Below, piece by piece: positions 36,901 to 48,070 of a stretch of 64,000 nucleotides of DNA. The notes under the pieces were generated by a model. That model worked only from the letters and a program-made list of their open reading frames with translations. It made no database searches and was not told the DNA's origin. Origin of the DNA: Limnanthes douglasii subsp. nivea (Eukaryota; Streptophyta; Magnoliopsida; Brassicales; Limnanthaceae). Location of the stretch: positions 77,512,885 through 77,576,884 of the forward strand of contig JAUPFV010000005.1 of NCBI GenBank assembly GCA_036936605.1, in the 5' to 3' direction. The position numbers and the translations under genes are program-made. Every line of letters starts with the position of its first letter. Position 1 is the stretch's first letter.

Positions 36901-37616
36901 TTATTATGATTTTAGATTTTGAATGAAACACTACCTCTAACATATTATGAAGAAAAAAACCTTTGGTGTTGAGGAAAGGAAGCATTGAATAATATGAATG
37001 AAATATTTAGAAAATAAATATGGTGAAAGAAGCATAAGGTGAGAGATGTGATACAATGAAAGTTGGAGGTGTAATATTAGATAACACAAATGACCCGTCA
37101 TATCATGTACTAGAGTTGGAATAAGCTAATGACTCTAGTTCTTTAGAGGTATAAGAGGAATCAAATAGGTTTTAAGTTAAACCACGTAAAAAAGTATTAT
37201 TTCACATATTAACATATGTCTATAAAAATCAGTAGAATAGTCTCATCAACAATTGAGGAAACAAATTTGGAGTAAACAATTACCTATTTTGCATTTTGTT
37301 CAAAACAAAAAAGCACATAATGACAAAGAACATGAAGCTCATGAAGTAATGGAACAAATTGTACATTATGATGTAATTAATTTTGTTTTGAGGTACCTTA
37401 AAAGAACTATATTGGAGTTGAATGATTCACATGAATAGGTGCAGAATAAAAAAAATAGAAAATAAAGATTACAAATGACAGAGTCAATGATGCACAACGG
37501 AAGAGGAGAAAAAATGATGTGTAGATGGAGCTAAAAGATAAAGAGAATAATGTGAAGGATAAATAAGATAAAGTGAATGATAAAAATGAGAAAGTGAAGC
37601 ATAAATATGATATGGT
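36265..37616 (+). pseudogene. Left half of a decayed Ulp1-like gene interrupted by element 3
   Basis: Open segments at 36265-36540 and 37253-37438 are followed by an Asp/Lys-rich stretch (37520-37616; NDKNEKVKHKYDMV). The stretch continues in the same style immediately after element 3 (VKDKKNVNDKKDEVINVEDE), so one reading frame was split by the insertion. The segment at 36290-36420 faintly resembles a plant mobile domain (Tyr/Asp-Trp pattern), which I hold at low confidence. The right half carries the protease-like motif. Confidence 0.5.
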
Positions 37617-38097
37617 TGATGAGTCCGAATTCGGAATGCTCCCCGGAAGGGCAGCCCAGTGTAAATCTCTCCATAAACCGGACAGACACTAAGAATTTAA
37701 ATTGGACAGGACATTTGAACCGGACAGCTGACTTCGAACACTGTGAGCCTAAGGCTGTTCGAACTATGACAAAAGTACTAAAAAACCTAAACACTACTTG
37801 ACTAAGCAACTTGCTATCCTACTTAGAGCTCATGGGTCTTTGAACATGACCCGGGTCCATTAAACATGACCCGAAAGCCCACAAGGGCCCAAATATCATA
37901 CTATAAATACCCAACCACCAACATTAACTATGGGTAACAAAAAATTAACTGCTGCCAAGCTGCTTAATTCTCTCTCCACCTTAAAACACCTTGAAACACC
38001 CTCACACCACCACACAACACCCTGAAACACCTTCACACCGCCTTAAAACTCTACTTGAAATTACTAGCCTACCCCCAGGCTATTTTTATCCTCACCA
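37617..38097 (+). repeat. Element 3, 5' LTR (481 bp)
   Basis: Begins TGATGAGTCCG and ends CTCACCA. TATAAATA at 37902-37909 is the likely promoter for gag-pol. The first 31 bp (37617-37647) have no match in the right LTR; from 37648 on the two align without gaps. Confidence 0.93.
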
Positions 38098-38100
38098 AAT

Positions 38101-38118
38101 TGGCGACCACAGTGGGAG
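38101..38118 (+). promoter_or_regulatory. Element 3 primer binding site
   Basis: TGGCGACCACAGTGGGAG, three bases (AAT) after the LTR end. It is the same as in element 2. Confidence 0.87.
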
Positions 38119-38124
38119 GCGACG

Positions 38125-39957
38125 GTGCCTGAATCAAGTATTCGAAACCAAGCAAAAAATTCTGTCCGAATGAATCCGGATAATCCAGAGCTTCCACCAG
38201 CTTTGCTCGAAGTGGTGGAAGAAAACGATGAGTATACTGTCCAAGAGCGAGACAGGTTAAAACTTGAGATAGAAGCTCTGAGGGCTGAAAAGGCCAAGAT
38301 GGGCGTGAAAGAGAAATCCAAAGCATCAGCTGCTCATCACACCGATAACCCAAGAGAGCATGAGGTTTCCAAAACTCACGTGAGCACTAAGAAGACACAT
38401 GCCAGCTCTAAAAAGTCTCACCGGTCCAAGCCTGTGGAGAGTTCTGACTCGAGTTCAGAGTCTTCGGACAGCTCTTCGGACAGTGAGGGAAATGAAAAAT
38501 CCTAGTCCTCTAGCAGTGATGAGGGACGAACCAAGAAGAAACAAAAGCAAGTTAAGAAGTATTCCAGAAAAAGAGATCACCATGGAAGAATGAAGAGGCA
38601 TATTGGGAAAGGGTCATCTCACAACCGGAGGCATGTAGACCGGATGCTGATGGATCCTTTTGCCTTCCATGATAAGCCAGGTATCTTTGCAACTCCTAAT
38701 GAGGATACTGTGTTCAGTCGTGGAAGGAATTGGAGGCAATCACCATTGTCTTCTAAAATTCTGTCCGGGAACCTCCCCAAGAGGTTTGACAGCACCAAGA
38801 TGGAGAAGTACGATGGCAGTACTGATCCGGACAATCATCTGGAGCAATTAAAGAACTTCATGATGAATTTTGACGATGATGATAAACTACTCTGCAGGGC
38901 ATTCTCCCAATCCTTCACGGGGAGTGCTCTGAAATGTTACAATAGCCTGCCTCAGGGTTGTATCAGAGACTTTGATACTTTTTGGGTGGCCTTTCGAAGG
39001 CAATTTGTGGGGAGTAAGGAGCTGAAGGGTAATGGAGATACCATAATCCATTGTGCCCAGGAACCAAATGAGTCGTTAAAGGAGTACATAAGTCGTTTTG
39101 TAAACACAAAAAATGGGTTGGCTGATTGCTTTGAACAGGTAGCAATAGCATCCCTGAGACAAGGTTTGAACCCTGGCAACCTGGCCGATTCGGTGACCAG
39201 GAAGAAAGCCATGACTTGGGGAGGATTTCTAAACCAAGTTGGCAAGCAAATAAATGTTGATGAAACAAAAAAGACCAGGGTGCACAGACAGGTGAGATCC
39301 ACCCCGGTGGCACCAACTCCAAATCAAAACCAGTCCGGGAACAAAGGAAGAGAGACCGGACAGGGGCACGGTAGGGGAAAAGCTCAGTCTCAACCAGCTG
39401 CTCCTGCACAGAGTCAACAATCTAAAAACAAAAGAGGGCCATGGGTCCAACCGGAGTGGTTTGCAGAACTCAAAGAAAGTGTGGCAACCATTTTCGATAA
39501 AACAAAAGACGAGGTACACTACCGGAGACCAGCAACCTTGCAGTCTCCCAGAGAGCATCGAAATAATTCCTTTTGCCAATACCACAATGATATTGGCCAT
39601 ACCACTGATGATTGCATAGCATTGAAGCAAGAGGTACAAAACTTGATTGAAAGGGGAAAGTTGGGTGCATACGTTAAAAGGAGAGGAGGCAACAGGCCTG
39701 AAAACACTCACCGGGTTGGTCCAAGTAACGCTGCCCCGGAAGGGGCTATGGTGATAGTTGAAAGATTTGACGTGGAGTCTGAATACTTGGATCCTGATCC
39801 AACACGAAACAGAGTAGGTGCTATAGAGGAGCGTTCTAGATCGGTCTCCGGGCTCATTAAATTCTTCGAGTCAATGACAATTTTCGGAGGGGACACTATG
39901 ACAGCTCCTACTACTTCTTCAAGAAAAAGACATGTTCATAATTTGGCTCCCAACTAG
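38125..39957 (+). pseudogene. gag: Element 3 gag
   Basis: Structural gag protein. It opens MPESSIRNQAKNS, then a charged helix (LKLEIEALRAEKAKM) and a Ser/Asp-rich linker with an in-frame TAG at 38503-38505. The gag core is at about 38780-39230 (NFMMNFDDDDKLLCRAFSQS, FRRQFVGSKELKGNGDTIIH). A Gln-rich linker follows, then the zinc-binding CQYHNDIGHTTDDC at about 39573-39614. After FFESMTIFGGDTMT the frame is lost by a one-base change near 39945, just before the protease. Apart from these two lesions it is well preserved. Confidence 0.9.
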
Positions 39958-40509
39958 AAGGAGGCATGACATCCTATCAATCTCCAAACTCGTTCCCATT
40001 CATAGTCTTCGATGAGGATGATTTGAGAGATATTGCTGGCCCTCATGAGGATGCTATTGTCATAGGAGCATCTATAGGGGCAATGAGATAAGGCGAATTT
40101 TGGTGGATACTGGAAGCTCTGCCAATATCCTTTTTCTAAACACTTAAAGAAAATGAAAAATCTTGTTGTGATTCAAAAGTCGGACAGGTCAATCGTGGGC
40201 TTCACGGGCAGCTCAGCCGATGTGATCGGGGAGTTTGAAGAAGAAGTGTTGTTGGGCAGGGGCCCTTTCAAGAAAATGGTTAGAATACTCTTCATTGTGG
40301 TGGATTGTCCCACCTGCTATAATGCTATTCTAGGGAGATCTTGGCTCTCTAGGATGCATGCGGTGGCTTCGACAGTCCATCAGTGTCTAAAGTATGCTGT
40401 TCAGGGGCAGGTTGGGGTTGTCCGGAGCAGTCAAAAGATTGCAAGAGAATGTTATGCCACTGCCTTGGCTCCACGAACGCTGGGGGCAGTCCGTATAAAT
40501 GACCAATAG
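39958..40509 (+). pseudogene. pro: Element 3 aspartic protease
   Basis: Cuts the polyprotein. After the gag frameshift the frame reads FPFIVFDEDDLRDIAGPHED, then shifts again near 40080 and 40139. The active site DTGSSANILF is visible at about 40107-40136. The rest is open (VGFTGSSADVIGEFEEEV ... YNAILGRSWLSRM) to the TAG at 40507-40509. With three frameshifts around it, the protease cannot be made in one piece from this copy. Confidence 0.85.
40507..40509 (+). promoter_or_regulatory. In-frame stop between protease and RT, likely readthrough site (element 3)
   Basis: The context is CAA TAG CAG TTT. The frame before and after is the same, and the codons after the stop stay open through RT. 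The position and the following CAR codon match elements 1 and 2. CAA-UAG-CAR is the best-known leaky stop context in plants. Confidence 0.7.
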
Positions 40510-43500
40510 CAGTTTGAGGGCCTTTCTGGGGGTGAGGGTGAAATTGATGACCCCAGAGAGACCCCTGGAGTGTTGATTCCAATTGAGGAGGTTGAAACAC
40601 ACTGCTTGGAAGAAGGAAAAAGCGTCAAGATAGGGTCCAAAATGCCACATATGCTGAAAGAAGGAATGTTGAAATTTTTGAAAGACCATCAGCATGTTTT
40701 TGCTTGGTGCAACGCTGATGTTACTGGAGTTCCATCAGAGGTGATTTCCCATCACCTATCTGTCCGGAGAGATGTGGCACCAGTGGTACAAAAGAGGAGA
40801 GCTTTCTCAAAAGAAAAGGCTGATATCATTGTACAAGAGGTTGATAGGCTCACAAAGATGGGGCACATTAAAGAATCTCAGTACCCCTTGTGGACTGCCA
40901 ATCCTGTCTTGGTGAAAAAGAAGAATGGCAAATGGCATATGTGCATTGACTTCACAGACCTCAATCGAGCTTGCCCAAAAGACTTGTATCCGGTCCCCCG
41001 GATAGATCAGTTAGTAGACTCTACTTCTGGGAACAAACTACTCTCCTTCATGGATGCCTTCTCCGGGTACAATCAGATCCAAGTGGATCCAAAAGATCAA
41101 GAGCATACCACATTTGTCACTGATAGAGGTTTACACTGCTACAAGGTGATGCCCTTTGGCTTGAAAAATGCTGGGGCTACTTATCAAAGGTTGGTCAACA
41201 AGGCATTTGCTGATCAAATTGGAAGAAATATGGAGGTATACATTGACGATATGATGGTAAAAAGCGTGGATGAGCAGTTGCACTTGTCCAACCTCCAAGA
41301 GACTTTTGCCAACTTGGCCAAAGTAAATTTGAAACTAAACCCTGAAAAGTGTGTGTTCGGAGTGCAGTCCGGGAAGTTCTTAGGGTATATCATAAGTGAG
41401 CATGGAATACTGCCTGACCCGGACCAACTCAATGCTTTGTTCCAAATGGAGCCTCCTCGAAACATTAAAGAAGTACAGCGATTAACGGGGAGATTGGCTG
41501 CCTTGAACAGATTCATCTCCAGGTCTTCGGACAGATGTGCTCCATTCTTTCAAACCTTGAAGGGTGCAAAGGGGTTTGAATGGACACCACAGTGTAATGA
41601 AGCATTTAATGAAATCAAGAAACATCTTTCCTCTCCCAAGACTTTGTTCAAACCAGTTGATGGGGAGACTCTCTTTGTATATCTGGATGTTTCAAGTTGT
41701 GCCATCAGTGCTGTGCTAGTGAGGGAGGTTGATGGGCATCCTCACCCAGTGTACTACATCAGCAAAAGCTTGATTGATGCTGAGAGGCGTTACTTGAAAC
41801 TCGAAAAACTGGCATTGGCCTTGGTGATAGCTGCAAGAAAAACGAGGCCCTACTTCCAGGCTCATCCTATCGTTGTTCGGACATCTTTCCCTTTAAAGAA
41901 TGTCCTTCAAAAAGCAGACATTTCGAGCAGAATGACAAAGTGGTCGGTAGAGTTGGGGGACTTCGACATAGACTTTGCTCCCCGGACAGCAGTAAAAGCT
42001 CAAGCTGTGGCTGACTTTCTGGTTGAGTTCCATTCTGATATGGATTCAGAACAACCTGCTGATTCAAAAGACAAAAAAGTATGGATTGTCCGAACAGACG
42101 GAGGATCCAGTACCATGTGATCTGGGGCAGGAATATGTCTCACTTCCCTATACGGGGACAACATGTTCCAAGCTATTTGTTTTGCTTTCAGGGCATCCAA
42201 TAATGAGTCCGAATACGAAGCAGCTATAGCTGGGTTGAAATTGGCCTACATTTGCGGAGCTAAAAGGGTCAAGCTACTAAGTGATTCCCAGTTGCTAGTC
42301 CACCATGCCTTGGGCCTATCAGAAGCTAGAAAGGAACAGTTGATCAAGTATTTACTCCTCCTGAAAAATGAATCGTTGAAATTTAAAGCTGTTGTCTATG
42401 AGCACATCCCCCGGGCAGAGAATGAGCTAGCAGACTCACTGGCAACGATAGCATATACGGAGTCCTACCCATGGATCCATGTGCTCGAAAGCCCTTCTAT
42501 TCAACTCGATAAAGGTGAAAAAGAGGAAGTCTTTGAAATACAAGTAAATCAGCCTCAAGATTGAAGGTCTCCTCTTGTGCAATATCTGTCCGATGGTATC
42601 GTACCCTTGAATAAATCACAAGCCAGAACATTGAAGCATAGGGCTCGTGGTTTCCTTATGTTGAGAGAAGTATTATACAAAAAATCCTATAGCAAACCTC
42701 TCCTACGTTGTTTAGGGGATCATGAGTCGCAAATAGTTCTCTCCGAATTGCATGATGGTGAGGGATCAGCCCATTATGGATTTAGAGCTTTAACAAGAAG
42801 AGTGCTACTCTCCGGATACTATTGGCCATCAATTATGAAAGATGCTAAGGAGCTGGTACGGAGGTGTGACCCATGCCAGAGGTACAGCAATGAAATTCAT
42901 GTACCAGCCATTCCTTTGGAATCAATTTCTGAGCCCATCCCTTTTGCTCGGTGGGGATTGGACTTAGTTGGGCCTCTCCCTGTGGCGTCCGGAGGGCGTA
43001 AAACTATAATTGTGGCCATTGACTACTTCTCAAAGTGGGTAGAAGCAGCTCCCTTGGCAGGGACAACCTCGAAAGCTGTCATAAAATTCATTCTGTCCAA
43101 CATATGTTGCAGATTCGGTGTTCCTCAGAAAATAACAACAGACAATGGGCCACAGTTTGACAATAGAGAGATGGAAAACTTCTGTGCCTCAAGAGGTATT
43201 CAGCACTGCTTTTCTTCACCTTTCCACCCACAGGCCAATGGGCAAGTTGAGGTGGCTAATAGAACAATATTGTTCGGTTTAAAGAAAAATTTGGAAGGGG
43301 CTGCTGGGAAGTGGCCTAGTTATCTACAAGAAGTCTTGTGGGCCTACCGAACAACACCTGGGGCTGCAACACAAGAATCCCCTTTTTGCCTTGGTCTATG
43401 GAATGGATGCAGTAGCCCCCATAGAGAAGACACTCCCCTCCTTTCGTGTCCATAACTTCTCCGGACAGGCTAATGAGATGGCAATTAGAAATCAGCTTGA

Positions 43501-43798
43501 TTTAATCGAAGAAAGACGGGTGAAAGCTCATCTTAGAATGGCACACTATCAGGGCTTGATGAGAAGCAGGTTTGCCTCTAAGGTTAAAAGAAGAGATTTT
43601 CAACCAGGAGATAAAGTATTAAGGAAAGTTTTCTTGCATACTAAGGAAAAGCTCTTCGGAAAGCTGGTCCCAACTTGGGAGGGTCCATATACTGTGGTTG
43701 AAAGAATCAAGCCTGGGACATTCTGGTTGGAAGACAAAGATGGCAGGGTTTTAACTCACCCTTGGAATATTGAACACCTTCGAATGTACTTGGAATAA
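40510..43798 (+). pseudogene. pol: Element 3 pol: RT, RNase H, archaeal-type RNase H, integrase
   Basis: RT runs from about 40850 to 41330 with [30 protein letters not shown] and the active site YIDDMMV. RNase H: 41690-41990 (VYYISKSLIDAERRYLKLEK). The second RNase H starts at VRTDGGSS (about 42090) and continues past a TGA at 42118-42120 (NESEYEAAIAGLKLA, SDSQLLVHHALG, ELADSLATIAY). A second TGA at 42562-42564 falls where Trp is expected. Integrase: HDGEGSAHYG ... CDPCQRY, WGLDLVGPL, TTDNGPQF and GQVEVANR, all key residues present. A one-base frameshift in a T5 run near 43385 precedes the C-terminus (43391-43798, ending HPWNIEHLRMYLE). No chromodomain. Confidence 0.94.
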
Positions 43799-44106
43799 AA
43801 CTTGTGTAAATATTTACTTGTTTAAACATCCATGTAAATATTTGGGGCCATACCTTCCCCTCTTCGGTGGCACGGAGAGCTTTCAATAAAACTTGATGCC
43901 TTCTTCAAAATTCTCTAAGTATTTTCAAAATTTTGTCTCTTATCATACTACCCGGGTTAAAAGATCTAAAGGCTATTTAAATTCTAGCCGGAGAGTTTTA
44001 ATGCTCTCACAATACAATAAAACTACTTAAACTCCAGCTATTTAAACAAATAATGAAAGAAGAGGATGGTTGAGCAAAATAAGATATTCATTCAACAACT
44101 TAAAAC

Positions 44107-44216
44107 TGCCTTGGCCTTCCAAGGACTTTTTAAACAAGTTTGGGCACGGTACAAAAATCTGTCCGAATAATACGGACGCCATCACAAAAAGAGTGCCTTG
44201 GCCTTCCAAGGACTTT
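44107..44216. repeat. Duplicated hairpin motif in element 3 3' region
   Basis: A 23-base motif at 44107-44129 recurs exactly at 44194-44216. It contains CCTTGGCCTTCCAAGG, a perfect 6-bp stem with a CCTT loop. It lies between the pol end and the aORF end, where elements 1 and 2 have their tandem arrays. Confidence 0.85.
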
Positions 44217-44249
44217 AGTTAATAAAAGATAAACAAAATAAATTATAAG

Positions 44250-47241
44250 TTAAGGTTGAGCCTTTGAAGATGGCTCACCCTCATCTGCTTTCTTGCCTTT
44301 GTTGTCGCTCTTCTCTTCGACTATCTTCTTACCCTTGGGATCAATCTCTTCCTCACCTGGGCTCTCTCCGGTTTCCTCTTCATCACCAGACGAGGACTCG
44401 CCGGAGTACCCCTCATCAACCATGGTCCAGTATGGGAGATCATCATCATCCACATAGCGCCATAATTCCCCTAGTCTCCTCTTCGGGAATTTCTCGTGAA
44501 ACAGGAGGACCATATGAGACTTCACCTTTTGGATCATTAGCTCCTCGCTTTGGATCATTTCCCTGGCATAGGCGTTGATCTTGGCCTTGATCATGGCCTC
44601 TTGATCCCTCACCAAAGCAGCTTTTTCTTCAGCAGCCTGAGTCACTGCATTCTCTAAAGCAATTTTGTTAGTGGTCAGGTTGGTGACGAGCTTCTCCTTG
44701 GCTGTGGTTTCTCCCCTTGAGATTGTCAAGTCCTTCTCCAGTCCGGACAGTTTAGCCCAGAGATCTTTTATGGTCTCTTCCAAAGAAGCAACTTTTAAGT
44801 TGCTTTCCTCTTGATTCTTCTTTAACTGATCATTTGCCTCCTTGAGCAAATCAACCTTATTGGCAGCAGTCCGGAGGTCCTCGGACAGTTTTTCCTTCTC
44901 AGATTTGAGGTCTTTGATGGTGTCTGCCTGACTTCGGACTTGCCTTTCCAAAGTAAGCACTGGCTGTACATTGCTAAGAAGAGAGTGGGCTATAACATCC
45001 CTCTCACTGGAAACCATAAAAGTCTTACCGTTGAAGTTAACTGTGTTGGAGCTGCTTGGAGGGACATAGGGCCCTGCGAACTCGTCTCTGGGCAGCCCAA
45101 GAAAATATTCACCAAGTCCACCCAGACCGGTGATGTCCATTTCATCTAAGTTGAGCTCTCCCCCCTCAACTTCATCTGTAGTAAATTCCCTTTGAATCTC
45201 TCCTTGCAAGTCCCGTGGGATCTCTTCAGCCAATGTTGGGTCAGTAGGAAAAGAGGGCTCCGGGTCCCGGAGAGCAACCTCATCTCCTTGGGAAGTTTTC
45301 TTCTTCTTGGCCTCCCTATCAGCACTCCTGCTTGTTTGCTTGCGAGTCCTCTTAGAAGCCCTTGAGGGCTTAGGGAGGTCCACTTCCTGCTTCTCACTCT
45401 CCTGTTCCACCACTTGTAAAAGTGCTGCATCAATCTGAACCTGTGCCAGTCCTTCTGTGTCTGTTGGGGCCTCCTTCTCATAGTCACCTGCTAATCTTTT
45501 GCCTTTCTTCTTCTTGCCCTTCATTTTACTTGGGGCTTTGGCCCGGGCAGGAAGGAAGAGAGTCCCATCCAGTTCATGAGACCTTCTCAGCACGATATCT
45601 TCATCAGGTTGGGTAGAAAACTCCTCCCAAGTTAAGTCTCTTCGACCTGTGGTGTTCCACAGGTGAGACCTTGCTAAGTTCCCAGGAGTGAAGGCTTTAT
45701 GGAACCGGTTCTCCCAGTTCTCTTCGGCCCAAGCGTTGATTTTGCCACAGGTGACCTGCCCGGCTTTCAGGTAGTCCCCGAACTCCTTTGGCAGCTCTGA
45801 TAAAACAAAAGGGAAACTGATTAACATAAACTTAAAGAAAAAAGAGATTCGAACAGAAACTTAAAGTAAAAACTTACGATCGCTCCTCCATCTACTTCGA
45901 AGAAGGCTAGGATTCTCCCCGGCCTTGATTTTCTTGCCATTTTCCCATGAGCCACTGACAAACAAGAATTGGCTCCTCCATTTACTCTCCGACTCCAGGA
46001 GATCATTAACAGCTTTAAGGTCGTTCCCCATATTGAAATGGTAGAAGGGGAACTGATGATGCTTGCACAAACTAGCCACAGCTGCAAACTCTTCCATAGG
46101 AAGAGGGATTCCAGATAGCCTAGACGCCATAATACATGACATCAAGGTGTACCAACCGTTAGGGCTTAGCTGTGTTGGATATAGCTTGACCAAGTGAAAA
46201 TAGCGCACTATCTCCGGGTCCAGTGGGAACCTAAGTCCCCAATTGAATAGCTCCGTAAAAAAGACTATCTCATTTCTTTTACAATCCATCGGGGTCTCCG
46301 GATCGATGGGAATTCGAATCTTTACATTCTCAGGGATCCCCCACTTAGTACGAAGTCGACCCAGATCTGAAGTATGGATGAACGCATACTTGGTCCTTAG
46401 CAATGCTGAAAGATACTTGAGCTCAACCTTATGAAAGCATGGCCCTACTCTCTCTTCGAGGCTCTCCGGCAGGTCCGGATGCCTCAGATATATGTTCTCT
46501 TTGCCCTTCTTGGCAACAACCGCAGCAGTATCAGCCTGACCGGAGGACTCTGACTCAAATCTAACTTCCTCAATGGAGTCCTCCATCCTCTCCTCCATAA
46601 TTGTTGGGGGAGCTTCTGTAGAAGTAGTCCGGGGAGGATTGAGGCTTGGCATAGCTGATCCTCCGGACTGTTGGCTGTCCGTATTTACTCGACTTCTCAC
46701 CTCAATTTGAGTTTCTGAGGCAGAAGATTCCTTTGGAGGTAGTGGGCTGCTGGCTTCTAGTCCTGACAACCTCTCCCGGGGAGCCCTTATAGTTACCCCA
46801 GACCCTGATTCGCTATTTTTTTCCCCCGATTTCGAGGGTGTATTTTTAGAAGAAAGTCCTTTGACCAACCTACTTGGCCTTTTCATGATTAACTTATCCG
46901 GGGAATGGTCAGAATCAGACCCCATAGCAATGAAAGAAGATTTTTTTCCTAACACTTGTGGCTGTGACTCCCGGTTCAACAGCAGGGATCGACTCTTGAA
47001 CTGAGGAGCCAGATACTATGGGGGAGAGCTTTGATTGAAAGAGTCTTTTAGGTTTTGTACCTTTAGAAGAAGATGAGCCTCTGTCAGATTCTTCGATTGA
47101 AGGGGCTGGTTTCTCAACAGACGACGATGGTAGCCCTGCTGCAAGTCTTTTTTCCTTCTCAACTCTTTGGGCTTTCTCCAATTCTGAGAGGTTAAGCCAG
47201 CCGCCCTTGATCAGTGCTGTTCTTGCTGTGAACATAAACAT
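44250..47241 (-). pseudogene. Element 3 antisense ORF (aORF), two exons, one frameshift
   Basis: Counterpart of the element 1 aORF. It starts at 47241 (MFMFTARTALIKGGWLNLSE). A run of seven A residues near 46941-46947 shifts the frame before SSFIAMGSDSD. The core in exon 1 has YFHLVKLYPTQLSPNGWYTL preceded by FNWGLRFPLDPE, resembling Transposase_28. The intron is 45877-45797 (GTAAGT ... TTTTATCAG, 81 nt); the join gives SDQLPKEFGDYL in frame. Exon 2 has INAWAEENWENRFHKAF, basic tracts, a coiled coil (about 44960-44560) and an acidic tail ending at 44250. The total would be about 970 residues. Function unknown. Confidence 0.85.
45797..45877 (-). other. Intron of element 3 aORF (81 nt)
   Basis: Donor GATC|GTAAGTTT at 45877, acceptor TTTTATCAG|AGCTGCC at 45797. 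The join stays in frame and bypasses the stop at 45861. The position matches the intron of element 1. Confidence 0.85.
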
Positions 47242-47337
47242 CCAAGGAAGTTTTGAAGTTCTAGAGAGATAAAGCTCTGAGTGAAATTGCAGAGTGAAAT
47301 TTGAAAGAGATAATGAGACAGTGAAAAGTGAATTAGA

Positions 47338-47344
47338 ATTTATA
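47338..47344 (-). promoter_or_regulatory. TATA box of element 3 antisense gene
   Basis: TATAAAT on the minus strand, about 100 bp before the aORF start. It parallels 593-600 in element 1. Confidence 0.55.
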
Positions 47345-47620
47345 GTAAATGTGAAAAAAGGAGTTGATTCCTAGGAGAATCCGAAAAGTTGGGCAATGAT
47401 TAAAAGACGGCGCTGATGTCATTAATGGCATTTAAAAGATGTAACTTGTTCGAGAAAGTGGTGCGAAATTCAAGGTGAAAAAACGGCTAAAGTAACCAAC
47501 CAGAGGATGACACGTGTCCCATTAACTCTGGTAAGAACCGTTTGGAATTCATAACGTTCGGTCTGTCCGGGTTTATCCTCAACTCTCTTCGAATTGAAAG
47601 ACCACTTCCTAAATCGGGCT

Positions 47621-48070
47621 AGGGCAGCCCAGTGTAAATCTCTCCGTAAACCGGACAGACACTAAGAACTTAAATCGGACAGGACATTTGAACCGGACAG
47701 CTGACTTCGAACACTGTGAGCCTAAGGCTGTTCGAACTATGACAAAAGTACTAAAAAACCTAAACACTACTTGACTAAGCAACTTGCTATCCTACTTAGA
47801 GCTCATGTGTCTTTGAACATGACCCGGGTCCATTAAACATGACCCGAAAGCCCACAAGGGCCCAAATATCATACTATAAATACCCAACCACCAGCATTAA
47901 CTATGGGTAATAAAAAATTAACTGCTGCCAAGCTGCTTAATTCTCTCTCCACCTTAAAACACCTTGAAACACCCTCACACCACCACACAACACCCTGAAA
48001 CACCTTCACACCGCCTTAAAACTCTACTTGAAATTACTAGCCTACCCCCAGGCTATTTTTATCCTCACCA
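47621..48070 (+). repeat. Element 3, 3' LTR (450 bp, lacks its first 31 bp)
   Basis: Aligns without gaps to 37648-38097 with about 6 differences. TATAAATA is at 47875-47882. The sequence before 47621 does not match the first 31 bp of the left LTR and shows no clear polypurine tract, so the LTR start and PPT seem to have been deleted or replaced. Confidence 0.9.

Larger units (their letters stand above)
37617..48070 (+). mobile_element. Element 3: Tat-lineage LTR retrotransposon with 5-bp target duplication
   Basis: LTRs at 37617-38097 and about 47621-48070 flank PBS, gag, protease, RT, two RNase H domains and integrase on the plus strand, then an antisense two-exon aORF. ATGGT occurs directly before the left LTR (37612-37616) and directly after the right LTR (48071-48075), proving the insertion site. 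The shared 450 bp of the LTRs differ at about 6 positions (near 98.7% identity), so it is fairly young. The coding regions nevertheless carry several stops and frameshifts. Confidence 0.95.

Noticed and set aside
38963..39711. Minus-strand frames of 148 and 160 codons
   Set aside because: Opposite to gag of element 3; no homology to the other antisense genes and Cys/Leu-rich composition typical of reverse shadows.
40349..40695. Minus-strand frames of 62-102 codons
   Set aside because: Shadows of protease and RT of element 3.
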